64,000 nucleotides of DNA from CAWACP01 sp963832965 (GCA_963832965.1 CAWHVW010000003.1:1798001-1862000), one strand, 5' to 3'; positions 32,777 through 42,089 are shown, counted from the first letter of the stretch. Numbers and translations are program-made. Notes: generated by a model not told the origin, from the sequence alone.

Positions 32777-34198
32777 ATGTTGCCGCGGTTCCTTCCCCTC
32801 TTTCTCATCCTCCCGGCCGCCGCTTTCGGTGCTGCTCCTGTCCAGGTACCCGTAGACTCCGGTACGTTATCCGGCGCCTCGGACGGAAACATCCAAACCT
32901 TCAAGGGAATCCCCTACGCAGCGCCGCCCGTTGGATCTCTGCGCTGGCATCCGCCCCAGCCCGCGGCGCCGTGGACTGGTGTCCGCGATGCTACAGCGTT
33001 CGGCGCGGCCTGCCCACAGGCGACCGTGCCTGACGTTGTCGACGGCGCGCCCGGCCACATGAGCGAAGATTGCCTGACGCTGAATATCTGGGCGCCCGCG
33101 CACGAAGAGCAGCCGGCCCCGGTGATGGTGTGGGTGCATGGTGGCGGCAACGACAGTGGCGCGGGCTCGAAGCGCTACTACGACGGGACGGCATTCGCGC
33201 GCGACGGAATCGTGCTGGTCACCATCAACTACCGGCTGGGCGTCCTCGGCTTCTACAAAGGAAACTTCGGCCTCCTCGATCAGATCGCGGCCCTGACATG
33301 GGTGCGCAAGAATATCACGGCCTTCGGCGGCGATCCGAAGAACGTGACTTTGTTCGGCGAATCGGCCGGCGGCGAGGATGTCATGGCGCTCCTGACGTCC
33401 CCGCTGGCCGCCGGCCTGTTCCAAAAAGCGATTGCCGAATCCGCCGGCTGGTGGATGCATCTTCCCAATCGCGCGGAGGAGGACGCAAACGCGGCCAAAA
33501 TCGCCGTGGACCAGGATACCCCGGTGGAGAGCCTCGTCAAACTCGAATCGGATGGGCTCTTCGTGGATGGGCGCGTGCTCCCCATGCAGCCGGAAGTTGC
33601 CTTTGCCCAGGGCAAGACCGCGCACGTTTCGTTCATCATCGGCTGGAACAGCAACGAAGGGTCGCTGATAGAGAACCCCGCGACAGCGCTCGCGCGGTTC
33701 AATCCTTCCGACATCCCCGCGGCGCGCGCCGACTATGGCACCGGCGCCGACGATGCCGCTCTGGCGCGCGACATATTTCGCGATACCTATTTCGCCGCCC
33801 CCAGCCGCTGGGCCGCCCGGCAGGCTTCCACGCAGGCGAACGTATACCTCTACCATTTCTCCTATGTGCGCGAAAGGCAGGAAGGCCGCATGATCGGTGC
33901 ATCGCACGGCGCGGAAATTCCGTATGTCTTCGATAGCTGGCGTCAGTCCCCGCTGGGTGGCCGTTTTCTGATGGAGCGCGACAACGCGGAAGCCGCCATG
34001 ATCCACGCCTGTTGGGTCTCCTTCGCGAAGGAAGGACGTCCGGTGTGCCCGGGCGCGCCCGCATGGCCGGCGTATAGCAAGGAAAATGACCAGCTGCTCG
34101 ATTTTGGCGCTGCCACGGTCGTGCAGGGCGGCCTGGACGCTCACCGTCTCGATTTCATCGAATCCCGCATTCTGCGGCGGGATGGAGTTGCTCAGTAG
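32777..34198 (+). CDS. Secreted type B carboxylesterase
   Basis: A 473-aa alpha/beta hydrolase of the carboxylesterase/lipase type B family. It starts with a signal peptide (MLPRFLPLFLILPAAAFGA). The oxyanion-hole segment is MVWVHGGGNDSG, the nucleophile is Ser in LFGESAGG, the acid is Glu in WNSNEGSL, and the His is in IGASHGAEIPYVF. ATG 32777 is chosen because it starts the signal peptide; a GTG at 32756 is the longer option. It starts 4 nt after the anti-sigma stop, so it may be a member of the sigma factor operon. Its last codons are partly duplicated downstream. Confidence 0.87.
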   Translation: MLPRFLPLFLILPAAAFGAAPVQVPVDSGTLSGASDGNIQTFKGIPYAAPPVGSLRWHPPQPAAPWTGVRDATAFGAACPQATVPDVVDGAPGHMSEDCLTLNIWAPAHEEQPAPVMVWVHGGGNDSGAGSKRYYDGTAFARDGIVLVTINYRLGVLGFYKGNFGLLDQIAALTWVRKNITAFGGDPKNVTLFGESAGGEDVMALLTSPLAAGLFQKAIAESAGWWMHLPNRAEEDANAAKIAVDQDTPVESLVKLESDGLFVDGRVLPMQPEVAFAQGKTAHVSFIIGWNSNEGSLIENPATALARFNPSDIPAARADYGTGADDAALARDIFRDTYFAAPSRWAARQASTQANVYLYHFSYVRERQEGRMIGASHGAEIPYVFDSWRQSPLGGRFLMERDNAEAAMIHACWVSFAKEGRPVCPGAPAWPAYSKENDQLLDFGAATVVQGGLDAHRLDFIESRILRRDGVAQ

Positions 34199-34364
34199 GC
34201 GGGTAATGCGGCCGTTTGGCGCCGCCGCGGTGGTGCAGCACGGCCTGGACGCGACGGGGCTAGGCAGTAGGCGGGCAATGCGGCCGTTTGGCGCCGCCAT
34301 GGACGGTCGCGAGTTACTCAGTAGGCCGGTAATGCGCTTCCGAACCGCGACGGTCACGGAGCGG
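34101..34364 (+). repeat. Decayed tandem duplications of the esterase 3' end, plus repeat B
   Basis: Segments of the esterase gene end are repeated: a TTTGGCGC..GCC..GGT.GTGCAG..CGGCCTGGACGC block at about 34103-34141 (coding), again at about 34213-34252 and partly at 34289-34300. The block GAGTT(G/A)CTCAGTAGGC.GGTAATGCG occurs at about 34186 and 34313, with a partial copy at 34265. Repeat B (here CCGAACCGCGACGGTCACGG) ends the array at 34340-34364. No coding sequence remains in 34199-34396. Confidence 0.65.
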
Positions 34365-34396
34365 CCTTCTATTAAAGACTGAGTGCGAACAGCCCA

Positions 34397-34867
34397 CTAC
34401 GGCGCTGCCTTTCGGAGAGACTTTTCGAAGATCGCCGCCAGTTGCTCCTCGATGCGGTCCGGTTTGAGATGGTGCGTGATCGTCCCGCCCTGAGCCGGAA
34501 ATTCGGAAACCCCCGAACTGCCGATCTTGTACCCGACCACTAACTGACCCGCCTCGTTGTAAAACTCCAGAACAATGCCCTTCCTGTAATTGGCTAATGA
34601 AACTTCCGCTCCCAGCCCGGAGCCGTAATTCCACACCTGGCTTGCCCAGGAGCTGAACGACTGGTCCTGGGTAACTCCGCGCTCCAGCGTGATGGGCTCG
34701 TATTTATTCCGCCCCGGCGACTTGTGCGAAGTCGATGGATCGCCGCCTGATCGATGTTTCACTACTTCGCCAGCAGTCGGCATCCAGGTCGACTTCGTGC
34801 CGAAGTACATGCTGCGGCCATCCCAGAACCGAAGCTTGTAGTTCTTGTAGGGATCCAGAGAAGTTCG
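34397..34867 (-). pseudogene. Orphan phage tail tube (T4 gp19-like) protein, start missing
   Basis: Translation from about 34850 gives DPYKNYKLRFWDGRSMYFGT, then EVVKHRSGGDPSTSHKSPGR, ITLERGVTQDQSFSSWASQVW and GSGLGAEVSLANYRKGIVLE, the characteristic core of the gp19/conserved tail-tube family (about 150 aa) found in contractile phage tails and injection systems. No start codon lies before the conserved N-terminus: the frame meets the transglutaminase stop codon directly, and the first ATG (34810) would remove about 15 conserved residues. The C-terminus (from about SEFPAQ) diverges. No other tail gene is present. Confidence 0.7.
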
Positions 34868-35728
34868 CTAGCGCGCCTCCACCACTTCAACCGTAACATC
34901 GATGATCTGATCGCCGCCGCCCAGCGCCACGCCCCTCACGGGCGATACATCCGAGTAGTCGCGGCCCCACGCGATGGTCACGTGATGCCCGTCCGGCATC
35001 GCATTATTAGTAGGGTCCAGATCCACCCAGCCCGAGTTCGGACAATACACCGACACCCACGCGTGCGACGCCTCCGCGCCCACCGCGCCCTCCGTGCTGC
35101 GCAGATAACCGCTCACATAACGCGCCGGCAAGCCCAGCGAGCGCAGGCAGGCGATGGTCAGGTGTGCGAAGTCCTGGCAAACCCCCCGGCGCGATTCCAG
35201 CACCTCATCGACTGGCGTGGTTACCGTGGTGGCGCGCGGGTCGTAATCGAACTCGTGGAACACCCGCTGGCACAGGTCCAATGCCCCTTCCAGAATCGGC
35301 CGGCCCGCCGGGAACGATGGCGACGCGTATCCCGCGAACTCCGTGCCCAGCAAAACCCGCGGCGATTCGAACACGAACTGAAACGCCTCGAATGTCTCCG
35401 GCGTCTCGCGCCGCCGCACCGCGTCGAGCGCGGTCTCCCACGCCGCCGTCAGACAGGGCTCGGGTGGTTGCGCGCCGTGCATCTCAATCAGGCTCGTCGC
35501 CGTCACCGTGAGCGTCTGGTGCGGCTGGTGAATCGAGAAGTAGGTAATCTCGTTGCCGAAGTAATCCTTGCGCGTGAGCACCAGATCCGGCTCCGGCGCC
35601 ACATTGAGGTAATGTTGCAGAACTGTCTGCCGCGCCGCCGCGCGTGGCGTCAGATGCGCCTCCGTGTGGCAAATGGAAACCGGCTCGCTGTACATGTACC
35701 GGGTAGTGTGGTTAGCGCGCAGAATCAC
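34868..35728 (-). CDS. Transglutaminase-like cysteine protease-fold protein
   Basis: A 286-aa protein. The N-terminal beta-rich domain (MILRANHTTRYMYSEPVS) is the bacterial transglutaminase N-domain. The C-terminal transglutaminase core carries the triad Cys in SRRGVCQDFAHL, His in EASHAWVSVYC and Asp in WVDLDPTNN. It is the last gene of a minus-strand cluster with an ATP-grasp/alpha-E fusion and a DUF2126 transglutaminase. This set recurs in many bacteria and is predicted from comparative work on amidoligases to make or process a peptide-like product. The actual substrate is unknown. Confidence 0.9.
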   Translation of the reverse strand: MILRANHTTRYMYSEPVSICHTEAHLTPRAAARQTVLQHYLNVAPEPDLVLTRKDYFGNEITYFSIHQPHQTLTVTATSLIEMHGAQPPEPCLTAAWETALDAVRRRETPETFEAFQFVFESPRVLLGTEFAGYASPSFPAGRPILEGALDLCQRVFHEFDYDPRATTVTTPVDEVLESRRGVCQDFAHLTIACLRSLGLPARYVSGYLRSTEGAVGAEASHAWVSVYCPNSGWVDLDPTNNAMPDGHHVTIAWGRDYSDVSPVRGVALGGGDQIIDVTVEVVEAR

Positions 35729-35767
35729 GTCTCGCTCCCTGTCCTACCAGACCTGAAAATCTGCCTT

Positions 35768-35790
35768 GTGGGGCGGGGCCATGCCCTGCC
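35768..35790 (+). repeat. Hairpin repeat A copy (one stem mismatch)
   Basis: GGCGGGGC-CAT-GCCCTGCC, with A-to-G in the left arm giving one G:T wobble. It lies between the transglutaminase and ATP-grasp genes and reads against their direction. Confidence 0.85.
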
Positions 35791-35822
35791 GTCGGTTCCC
35801 TTGTCGCTTGCAATCATGGCGC

Positions 35823-38360
35823 TCACTGCGTGAAAAGCTGCCGGGACGCGATGGCATGGTTGAAGTAGCTGCGCGTAAGAATCTCCGACAACTGACGCAG
35901 GTCCGCCGCCAAACGGTTCAACAGCGTTTCCAGATTCGCCCAGCGTCCGTTCGAATCAGTCCGCGCCAGCTCCCGCACCTCGGTGAGTTGTACCGCGGTA
36001 AGCAACCCCAGCGCCAGCCGTGCCTCCGCCGGACGGCGAATGAGCGACTGCGTTTCCGGCAGTTCATCGATATGTTCCCGCAGTCGCGCCAGCTGGAACG
36101 CCACCGAACGCGGGTTGGCCTCGTCCAGCAGCAATAAATCCAGCATCAGATCGGCCTGCACTGAAGTAAGATAACGCGAGCGGTAGGTCAGAGAGCTGTC
36201 GGCGATCTCCAGCAGCACTTCGAGCTGGCCACTCTCGGCGGTCCCTTCGTAGCCGAGGCCCAGCCGCAGCAAATCCACCATCTGTGATGCGCGCTCCATG
36301 CGCCGCCCGATGTCCAGAAAGCGCCAGCCGTGGCCGCGCGTCATGCCCTCCATCACCAGGCCGCTGAACGCCGCCAGCGTGCCGATCACCTGATCCAGCG
36401 CGTCCTGCGCGCCGGCCGAGCGTAGCGGCTCGGGTGGAAGCGTGTCCGGGAGTTGCTGCGCCAGATGGTTCAGAATGCGCCACGCGTCGGCGGAGATGCG
36501 GTCGCGCAGCAGCCACCCCGCGCGCCGCGTCTTTTGGATCTGCCAGCCGAGGCTGCTCCGCGCTGACGATCCGTAGATCATGGCCAGTACCTCGCGCTCC
36601 AGGAAGCCGCTCCTGCTCTCACCCTCCGGAGGCTCGGGCCGGATGTAGCCGAGACCGGCCAGAATGTCCGCGCCCGCGCGCACCCGCGCCGCGTTGCTCG
36701 AATCGACATCCTGGGATAACCGGGGCAGCAGCGCGCGGGCCACCCGTACCGCCGAATCCACGCGCTCCACGTACCGTCCCAGCCAGAACAAGTTGTCCGC
36801 CACGCGGCTGGGAAGGTCAAACGTGGCCCGGCTCACTTCCAGCGGAACCGTGGAAGTCTGCAGCAGGCTGAACTGCGAAGCGGGGCCGTCCGATACCGCC
36901 CATGTGTCCTTGCTGCCGCCGCCGCTCTGAACCGACACCACCAGGTTGTCGAGCGACGGCGTCACCCGCGTCAGCCCACCCGGCATCACCTTGTACGTGC
37001 CTTCGCTGGCCACCGCGTATACGCGCAGCGCCACGTGACGCGCCTGCAGCCGGTTGTCCTCCCATACCGGTACCGTCGACAGCGCCACTTGTTCCTGCGC
37101 CACGTACGACGCGGGCGCGGCTCTCATCTTTGCGATCAGGTCCTCGCGCTCGGCCACGCTCAGGCGCGCGCCGAAAATCGGCTGCCGCGAACTGCCTGGA
37201 AATACCGGCTTGATCACCACGTCGGCCAGGTGGCCGGTCACAAACTCCAGCGGCGCCGGCTGGCCACACCACCACGTGGCCACCGTCGGCATTTTCAGTT
37301 CTTCGCCCAGTAGTTGCTTGCACAAGATGGGAAGAAACGCGGCGGGCGCGGCCGTTTCCAGCACCCCCGATCCCAACGCGTTCGCCACCGCGACATTGCC
37401 GCTGCGCACCGCCTGCATCAGCCCCGGAACACCCAGCACGGAATCGCCCCGGAATTCCAGCGGGTCACAGTAGCTGGCGTCCTGCCGGCGCACAATCACG
37501 TCCACCGGTAGCAGCCCGCCCAGCGTCTTCAGCAGCACGCAATTGTCGCGCACCGTCAGGTCGCCGCCTTCTACCAGCGTGTAGCCCAGATAGCGCGCCA
37601 GAAAGGCATGCTCGAAATACGCCTCGTTATAAGGACCCGGCGTCAGCAGCACGATGCGCGGGTTTTCGCGCTTCGGCGCCAGCGCCCGCAGAGTTTCGCG
37701 CAGGGTCTGGAAAAACCCTGCCAGCCGATGCACCTGCGATGGGCGAAAAACATCCGGCCACATGCGCCCCGAGACCAGCCGGTTCTCCAGCGCATACCCC
37801 GCGCCCGAAGGCGATTGCGTGCGGTCCGCGATCACCCACCAGCTTCCGTCCGGCGAGCGCGCCAAGTCCACGGAATAGAGGTGCAGGTGAACGCTGCCGG
37901 GAACCGGAACGTCCCAGCACGGCCGCAAAAACGCGGGGTTGGGGAACACCAGCTCCGGGGGCAGCAGGTTCTCGTGCAGCAGCCGCTGCGGTCCGTAGGC
38001 GTCCGCGAGAATCGCGTTCAACAGCGTGGCCCGCTGCACCACGGCCGTTTCGATGGCCGCCCACTCGGCGCGGTCGAGAATCAGCGGAATGGGGTCCAGC
38101 GGCCACGGCCGGTCGGTGGTCTGTGGATCGCTGTAGACGTTGTAGGAAACGCCGTTTTCGTGAATCAGCCGGCGGCCTTCCTGCCAGCGCCGTGCGAGGC
38201 CGTCCGGCCCGATCGCGGCGAGCGAATCCACCAGCGCGCGCCATTGCGGGCGCACCGCCCCTTCCGCCGTGAGCAGCTCGTCGTAATAGCCGGAGATGGG
38301 CTGATAGGGCCACTCCGCCCGGAGCTGTTGTTCCTCCGGTTCTGCGATCGAAGGGTTCAT
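35823..38360 (-). CDS. Circularly permuted ATP-grasp + alpha-E domain fusion
   Basis: An 845-aa protein joining two families usually encoded separately. Residues about 20-480 are the circularly permuted ATP-grasp type 2 enzyme (former DUF404/DUF407): FYELLTAEGAVRPQWRALV-like start, YSVDLARSPDGSWWVIADRT, VLLTPGPYNEAYFEHAFLAR and VIKPVFPGSSRQPIFG. Residues about 520-845 are the alpha-helical alpha-E (DUF403) domain, with SRVADNLFWLGRYVERVDSAV and FLDIGRRMERASQMVDLL. ATP-grasp enzymes form amide bonds; alpha-E is a frequent partner of unknown role. The neighbouring transglutaminases probably act on the same peptide-like product. Confidence 0.88.
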   Translation of the reverse strand: MNPSIAEPEEQQLRAEWPYQPISGYYDELLTAEGAVRPQWRALVDSLAAIGPDGLARRWQEGRRLIHENGVSYNVYSDPQTTDRPWPLDPIPLILDRAEWAAIETAVVQRATLLNAILADAYGPQRLLHENLLPPELVFPNPAFLRPCWDVPVPGSVHLHLYSVDLARSPDGSWWVIADRTQSPSGAGYALENRLVSGRMWPDVFRPSQVHRLAGFFQTLRETLRALAPKRENPRIVLLTPGPYNEAYFEHAFLARYLGYTLVEGGDLTVRDNCVLLKTLGGLLPVDVIVRRQDASYCDPLEFRGDSVLGVPGLMQAVRSGNVAVANALGSGVLETAAPAAFLPILCKQLLGEELKMPTVATWWCGQPAPLEFVTGHLADVVIKPVFPGSSRQPIFGARLSVAEREDLIAKMRAAPASYVAQEQVALSTVPVWEDNRLQARHVALRVYAVASEGTYKVMPGGLTRVTPSLDNLVVSVQSGGGSKDTWAVSDGPASQFSLLQTSTVPLEVSRATFDLPSRVADNLFWLGRYVERVDSAVRVARALLPRLSQDVDSSNAARVRAGADILAGLGYIRPEPPEGESRSGFLEREVLAMIYGSSARSSLGWQIQKTRRAGWLLRDRISADAWRILNHLAQQLPDTLPPEPLRSAGAQDALDQVIGTLAAFSGLVMEGMTRGHGWRFLDIGRRMERASQMVDLLRLGLGYEGTAESGQLEVLLEIADSSLTYRSRYLTSVQADLMLDLLLLDEANPRSVAFQLARLREHIDELPETQSLIRRPAEARLALGLLTAVQLTEVRELARTDSNGRWANLETLLNRLAADLRQLSEILTRSYFNHAIASRQLFTQ

Positions 38361-38425
38361 CCTTTCAGGTATCCCGGCATTCTCGCATATTTGTTCGGCA
38401 TATCACAGGATTTCCATCACCCCAA

Positions 38426-38625
38426 GTGGGGCAGGGCCATGCCCTGCCTGCCGATCTGGTTGCTGCTCCCCTGCTTGTGGGGCAGGGCCATGCCCTGCCA
38501 GCCGATGTGGTTGCTGCTCCCCTGCTTGTGGGGCAGGGGGCCATGCCCTGCCTGCCGATCTGGTTGCTGCTCCCCTGCTTGTGGGGCAGGGCCATGCCCT
38601 GCCAGCCGATCTGGTTGCTGCTTCG
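38426..38625 (+). repeat. Four tandem hairpin repeats (51-53 bp period)
   Basis: Copies start at 38426, 38477, 38528 and 38581. The third has two extra G in the loop side (GGGGGCCATGCCC). Spacers are nearly identical (CCGATCTGGTTGCTGCTCCC, then CTGCTT), with one G-for-C change. The array lies between the ATP-grasp and DUF2126 genes; the GTGG flank reads on the + strand, against both genes. Confidence 0.92.
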
Positions 38626-38627
38626 CC

Positions 38628-41600
38628 TCAGAACGCATGGCGCGCTCCATCGGCCGGCCGCCGCAGATCCAGCGTCATAGGGAATTGCTGGTTCTCTTCC
38701 ACCGGCGGAACCGGCATGGGTCCCGGCGTATGGCCAAACGGAAAGAATCGCGAAGCCCGCCGTCCTTCCGCCTCGTTCGCGTTCACCGGAAACACCGTGT
38801 AACTGCGCCCGCCGGGGTGCGCCACATGATACGAGCATCCGCCCACCGATCGTCCGGTCCACGTATCGACAATGTCGAAGATCAGCGGCGTGTGCACCGG
38901 AATCGTCGGATGCAGGCACGACGGCGGCTGCCACGCCCGATAGCGCACGCCGGCCACGAACTCGCCCTGTTTGCCGGTTGCGCGCAGTGGAATGCGCCGC
39001 CCGTTGCAGGCAACCACATACCGCGGATCCACCAGCCCGCTCGCCTTCACCTGAACCCGCTCCACCGATGAATCCACGTAGCGCGCCGTAGCCCCCACGG
39101 CCGCTTCCTCTCCCAGCACATACCAGGGCTCGGTAGCCTGGCGGATCTCCACCTCGATGCCGTGATGATTCACCCGCCCGAATACCGGATAGCGAAACTC
39201 GAAGTGCGCCGCGAACCAGTCCGCCGCAAAGCAGTAGCCGCCGCGCGCCAGATCGTCCAGCACGTCGTGAAAATCGCGCGCGATGAAGTGCGGCAGCATG
39301 AACTCGTCATGCAGGCGCGTGCCCCACGCAATCGGCGCGTGCCGGTACGGATTCTCCCAGAACCACGACACCAGCGCGCGCACCAGCAGTTGCTGGGTCA
39401 GGCTCATGCGCGCGTGCGGCGGCATCTCGAAGCCGCGCAGTTCCAGCAGACCCAGGCGGCCCGTCGGCGAATCCGGCGAATACAGCTTGTCGATGCAAAA
39501 CTCGGCGCGATGCGTGTTGCCGGTAACGTCCACCAGGATGTGCCGCAAAACGCGGTCCACCAGCCAGGGCGGGCACTCCTCGCCGGGTTCGGGAATCAGG
39601 CCGAAAGCGATCTCCAGTTCATACAGGCTGTCCTGCCGCGTCTCATCCACGCGCGGCGCCTGGCTGGTGGGGCCGATAAACGTGCCCGAGAACATATAAG
39701 AAAGCGAAGGATGATTGAGCCAGTAGCCGATCATGCTGCGCAGCACATCCGGCCGGCGCAGGAACGGGCTGGCCGCGGGCGTCGCCGCGCCGAACACGAA
39801 ATGATTGCCGCCGCCGGTGCCGGTATGGCGGCCGTCCAGCATGAACTTCTCGGTGCCCAGTCGTGCCTGATGCGCCTCCTCATAAAGGATGGTGGTTCGT
39901 TCCACCAGCTCCGTCCAGTCGCTCGAAGGATGAATGTTTACCTCGATCACCCCAGGGTCGGGCGTGATCCGGAACTGCTGCACCCGCGCGTCGTAAGGCG
40001 GCGTGTAGCCCTCAATCACCACCGGCATTCCCAGGTGCGCGGCCGTGTCCTCGATCGCCGTGAGCAAATCGAGATAATCCTCGACAGCCTCCAGCGGCGG
40101 CATGAAAATGTACAGGCGTCCTTCGCGCGGCTCCACGCAAAGCGCCGTGCGCACCACCCAGGGCGCGGATTCCCCGATCTCCGGCGTGCGGTCACGGCTG
40201 GTGTCGCGAGGGCGCTGTAAAACCGGATCGATGGGCGAGATGCGCTCCGGCACCGGCAGGCGTCCTCGATTCACCATGGGATCGGCTTCGTGCACTTCCG
40301 GCATGTCCTCTGCCGCCACCCACGGCAGGCTGGGCAGCGGCAGGCGCAGGCCTACCGGCGAATCGCCAGGCACCAGAAACAGATGCTGCCCGCGCAACAT
40401 CCACAGCCCGGTCTGCCACTCCGGCCCGTTCTTTCCTTCGGCGCGCTGCAGTGGCAGCACAAAGCCAGTGGGGTTGTTGAGCCCGCGCTCGAACACCTTG
40501 CGCACGCGCTCGCGCTCGCCCGCATCTTCCAGATGGTTGTCCACCGGATCCACGTTCACCGGCAATTGCCGCTCGCGCTGCAAATAGTAAACCGGATCTT
40601 CGAACGCCGCGTTCGTGTATTCCGGATCGACGCCCAGCCGCCGCGCCAGCGTTTCGGTGAAGCGCTGCGCATCCGTCGCGGTGAAGTGATATTCGCCGTC
40701 GTCTCGGGCCAGCAGTTCGCGGTCGTGCCAGAGCGGCACGCCGTCTTCGCGCCAGTAGCAGGTGAGCGCCCAGCGCGGCAGCGGTTCGCCCGGATACCAC
40801 TTGCCCTGTCCGTAATGCAGCAGCGCGCCCGGGGCGAAGCGCTTCCGCAAGCGTTCCAGCAGCAGTCCGGCCGCCCGCCTCTTTTCCGGACCCAGGGCCG
40901 CGCCGTTCCACTCCGCCCCCTCCATGTCGTCCACGGATACGAACGTCGGTTCGCCGCCCATGGTCAGCTGGATGTCCCGTGCCTGCATATCGCGATCCAC
41001 CTGCCGGCCAAGCTGGTCGATGCGCGTCCACTGCTCGTCCGTATACGGAAGCGTCACCCGCGGGTCTTCGTGGATGCGCGTCACCATCATGTGGTGCGCG
41101 AATTCCACTTTGCTGGGGTCCACGCCGCCGCTCACCGGCGCGGCCGTGGAAGGCTCGGGAGTCGCGGCCAGCGGAATGTGCCCCTCCCCGGCCAGCAGGC
41201 CGGAAGTAGCGTCAAGGCCGATCCAGCCTGCGCCAGGCAGGTAGACTTCGGCCCACGCGTGCAGATCGGTGAAGTCCGCCGCCGGTCCCTCCGGTCCTTC
41301 CACCGGCTTGACATCGGCCTTGAGCTGGATCAGATAGCCGGAAACGAAGCGCGCTGCCAAGCCCAGATGCCGAAGAATCTGCACCAGCAGCCACGCCGTG
41401 TCGCGGCAGGATCCGCTGCGCAACCGCAGCGTTTCCTCGCACGTCTGCACGCCCGGCTCCATGCGGATCGTGTAGGAAATTTCGCCCTGCAGTCGCTGGT
41501 TGAGGCCCATGAGAAAACCCATGCAAGGCTGCGGCGAGCGGTCGATGCCTTGCAAATAAGTGCGCAACCTCGGGCCGGCGGGCGATGCCTCCAGAAACGG

Positions 41601-41945
41601 GAGCAAGTCCTTGCGCAAATCCGCGGGATACGCAAAAGGAATCTTCTCAGCCCACGGTTCGAGGAAAAAATCGAACGGGTTGACGATGGTCATCTCGGCC
41701 ACCAGGTCAACCTCCACCGAGAAATGCCGAACCTTCTCCGGGAAGACGACGCGCGCCAGGTAGTTGCTGAACGGGTCCTGCTGCCAGTTGATGAAGTGGC
41801 CGGCGGGCTCGATGCGCAGCGAGTACGCCGGAATGGGCGTGCGGCAATGCGGCGCCGGACGAAGGCGGACAACCTGTGGCGAGAGCGCAACCAGGCGGTC
41901 GTAGTGGTAAGTCGTCTTGTGGTTCAGCGCGACGCGAATGGGCAT
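38628..41945 (-). CDS. DUF2126 transglutaminase-like protein
   Basis: A very large 1105-aa protein. The N-terminal 300 residues are a transglutaminase module with Cys in RLRSGSCRDTAWLLVQ, His in DLHAWAEVYLPG and Asp in WIGLDATSG. The remaining 800 residues are the DUF2126 region, with segments TMGGEPTFVSVDDMEGAEW, GGNHFVFGAATPAASPFLRR, HPSLSYMFSGTFIGPTSQAP and LELRGFEMPPHARMSLTQQL, the last two resembling glutamine-synthetase-like amidoligase elements. It is the first gene of the three-gene minus-strand cluster. No anbu-type protease, often associated elsewhere, is in the window. Confidence 0.9.
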   Translation of the reverse strand: MPIRVALNHKTTYHYDRLVALSPQVVRLRPAPHCRTPIPAYSLRIEPAGHFINWQQDPFSNYLARVVFPEKVRHFSVEVDLVAEMTIVNPFDFFLEPWAEKIPFAYPADLRKDLLPFLEASPAGPRLRTYLQGIDRSPQPCMGFLMGLNQRLQGEISYTIRMEPGVQTCEETLRLRSGSCRDTAWLLVQILRHLGLAARFVSGYLIQLKADVKPVEGPEGPAADFTDLHAWAEVYLPGAGWIGLDATSGLLAGEGHIPLAATPEPSTAAPVSGGVDPSKVEFAHHMMVTRIHEDPRVTLPYTDEQWTRIDQLGRQVDRDMQARDIQLTMGGEPTFVSVDDMEGAEWNGAALGPEKRRAAGLLLERLRKRFAPGALLHYGQGKWYPGEPLPRWALTCYWREDGVPLWHDRELLARDDGEYHFTATDAQRFTETLARRLGVDPEYTNAAFEDPVYYLQRERQLPVNVDPVDNHLEDAGERERVRKVFERGLNNPTGFVLPLQRAEGKNGPEWQTGLWMLRGQHLFLVPGDSPVGLRLPLPSLPWVAAEDMPEVHEADPMVNRGRLPVPERISPIDPVLQRPRDTSRDRTPEIGESAPWVVRTALCVEPREGRLYIFMPPLEAVEDYLDLLTAIEDTAAHLGMPVVIEGYTPPYDARVQQFRITPDPGVIEVNIHPSSDWTELVERTTILYEEAHQARLGTEKFMLDGRHTGTGGGNHFVFGAATPAASPFLRRPDVLRSMIGYWLNHPSLSYMFSGTFIGPTSQAPRVDETRQDSLYELEIAFGLIPEPGEECPPWLVDRVLRHILVDVTGNTHRAEFCIDKLYSPDSPTGRLGLLELRGFEMPPHARMSLTQQLLVRALVSWFWENPYRHAPIAWGTRLHDEFMLPHFIARDFHDVLDDLARGGYCFAADWFAAHFEFRYPVFGRVNHHGIEVEIRQATEPWYVLGEEAAVGATARYVDSSVERVQVKASGLVDPRYVVACNGRRIPLRATGKQGEFVAGVRYRAWQPPSCLHPTIPVHTPLIFDIVDTWTGRSVGGCSYHVAHPGGRSYTVFPVNANEAEGRRASRFFPFGHTPGPMPVPPVEENQQFPMTLDLRRPADGARHAF

Positions 41946-42089
41946 GAGTGGTCCGGTTTAATGCAGGGCCATCGCTGCGAAGCCGGACAAGGGTCGCGCA
42001 GTACCCGCGGCGTGGAGGCTGGCAGAGTCCTGAATTGAATTATAAGGGATCACGGAGCAAGTAAGTCTGACAGCAACTCTTGCGGCCCT

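Noticed and set aside
38426..38625. Regularly spaced palindromic repeats, at first sight like a small CRISPR array.
   Set aside because: The intervening sequences are nearly identical to each other instead of unique, the repeats are 19-23 bp, and there are no cas genes.
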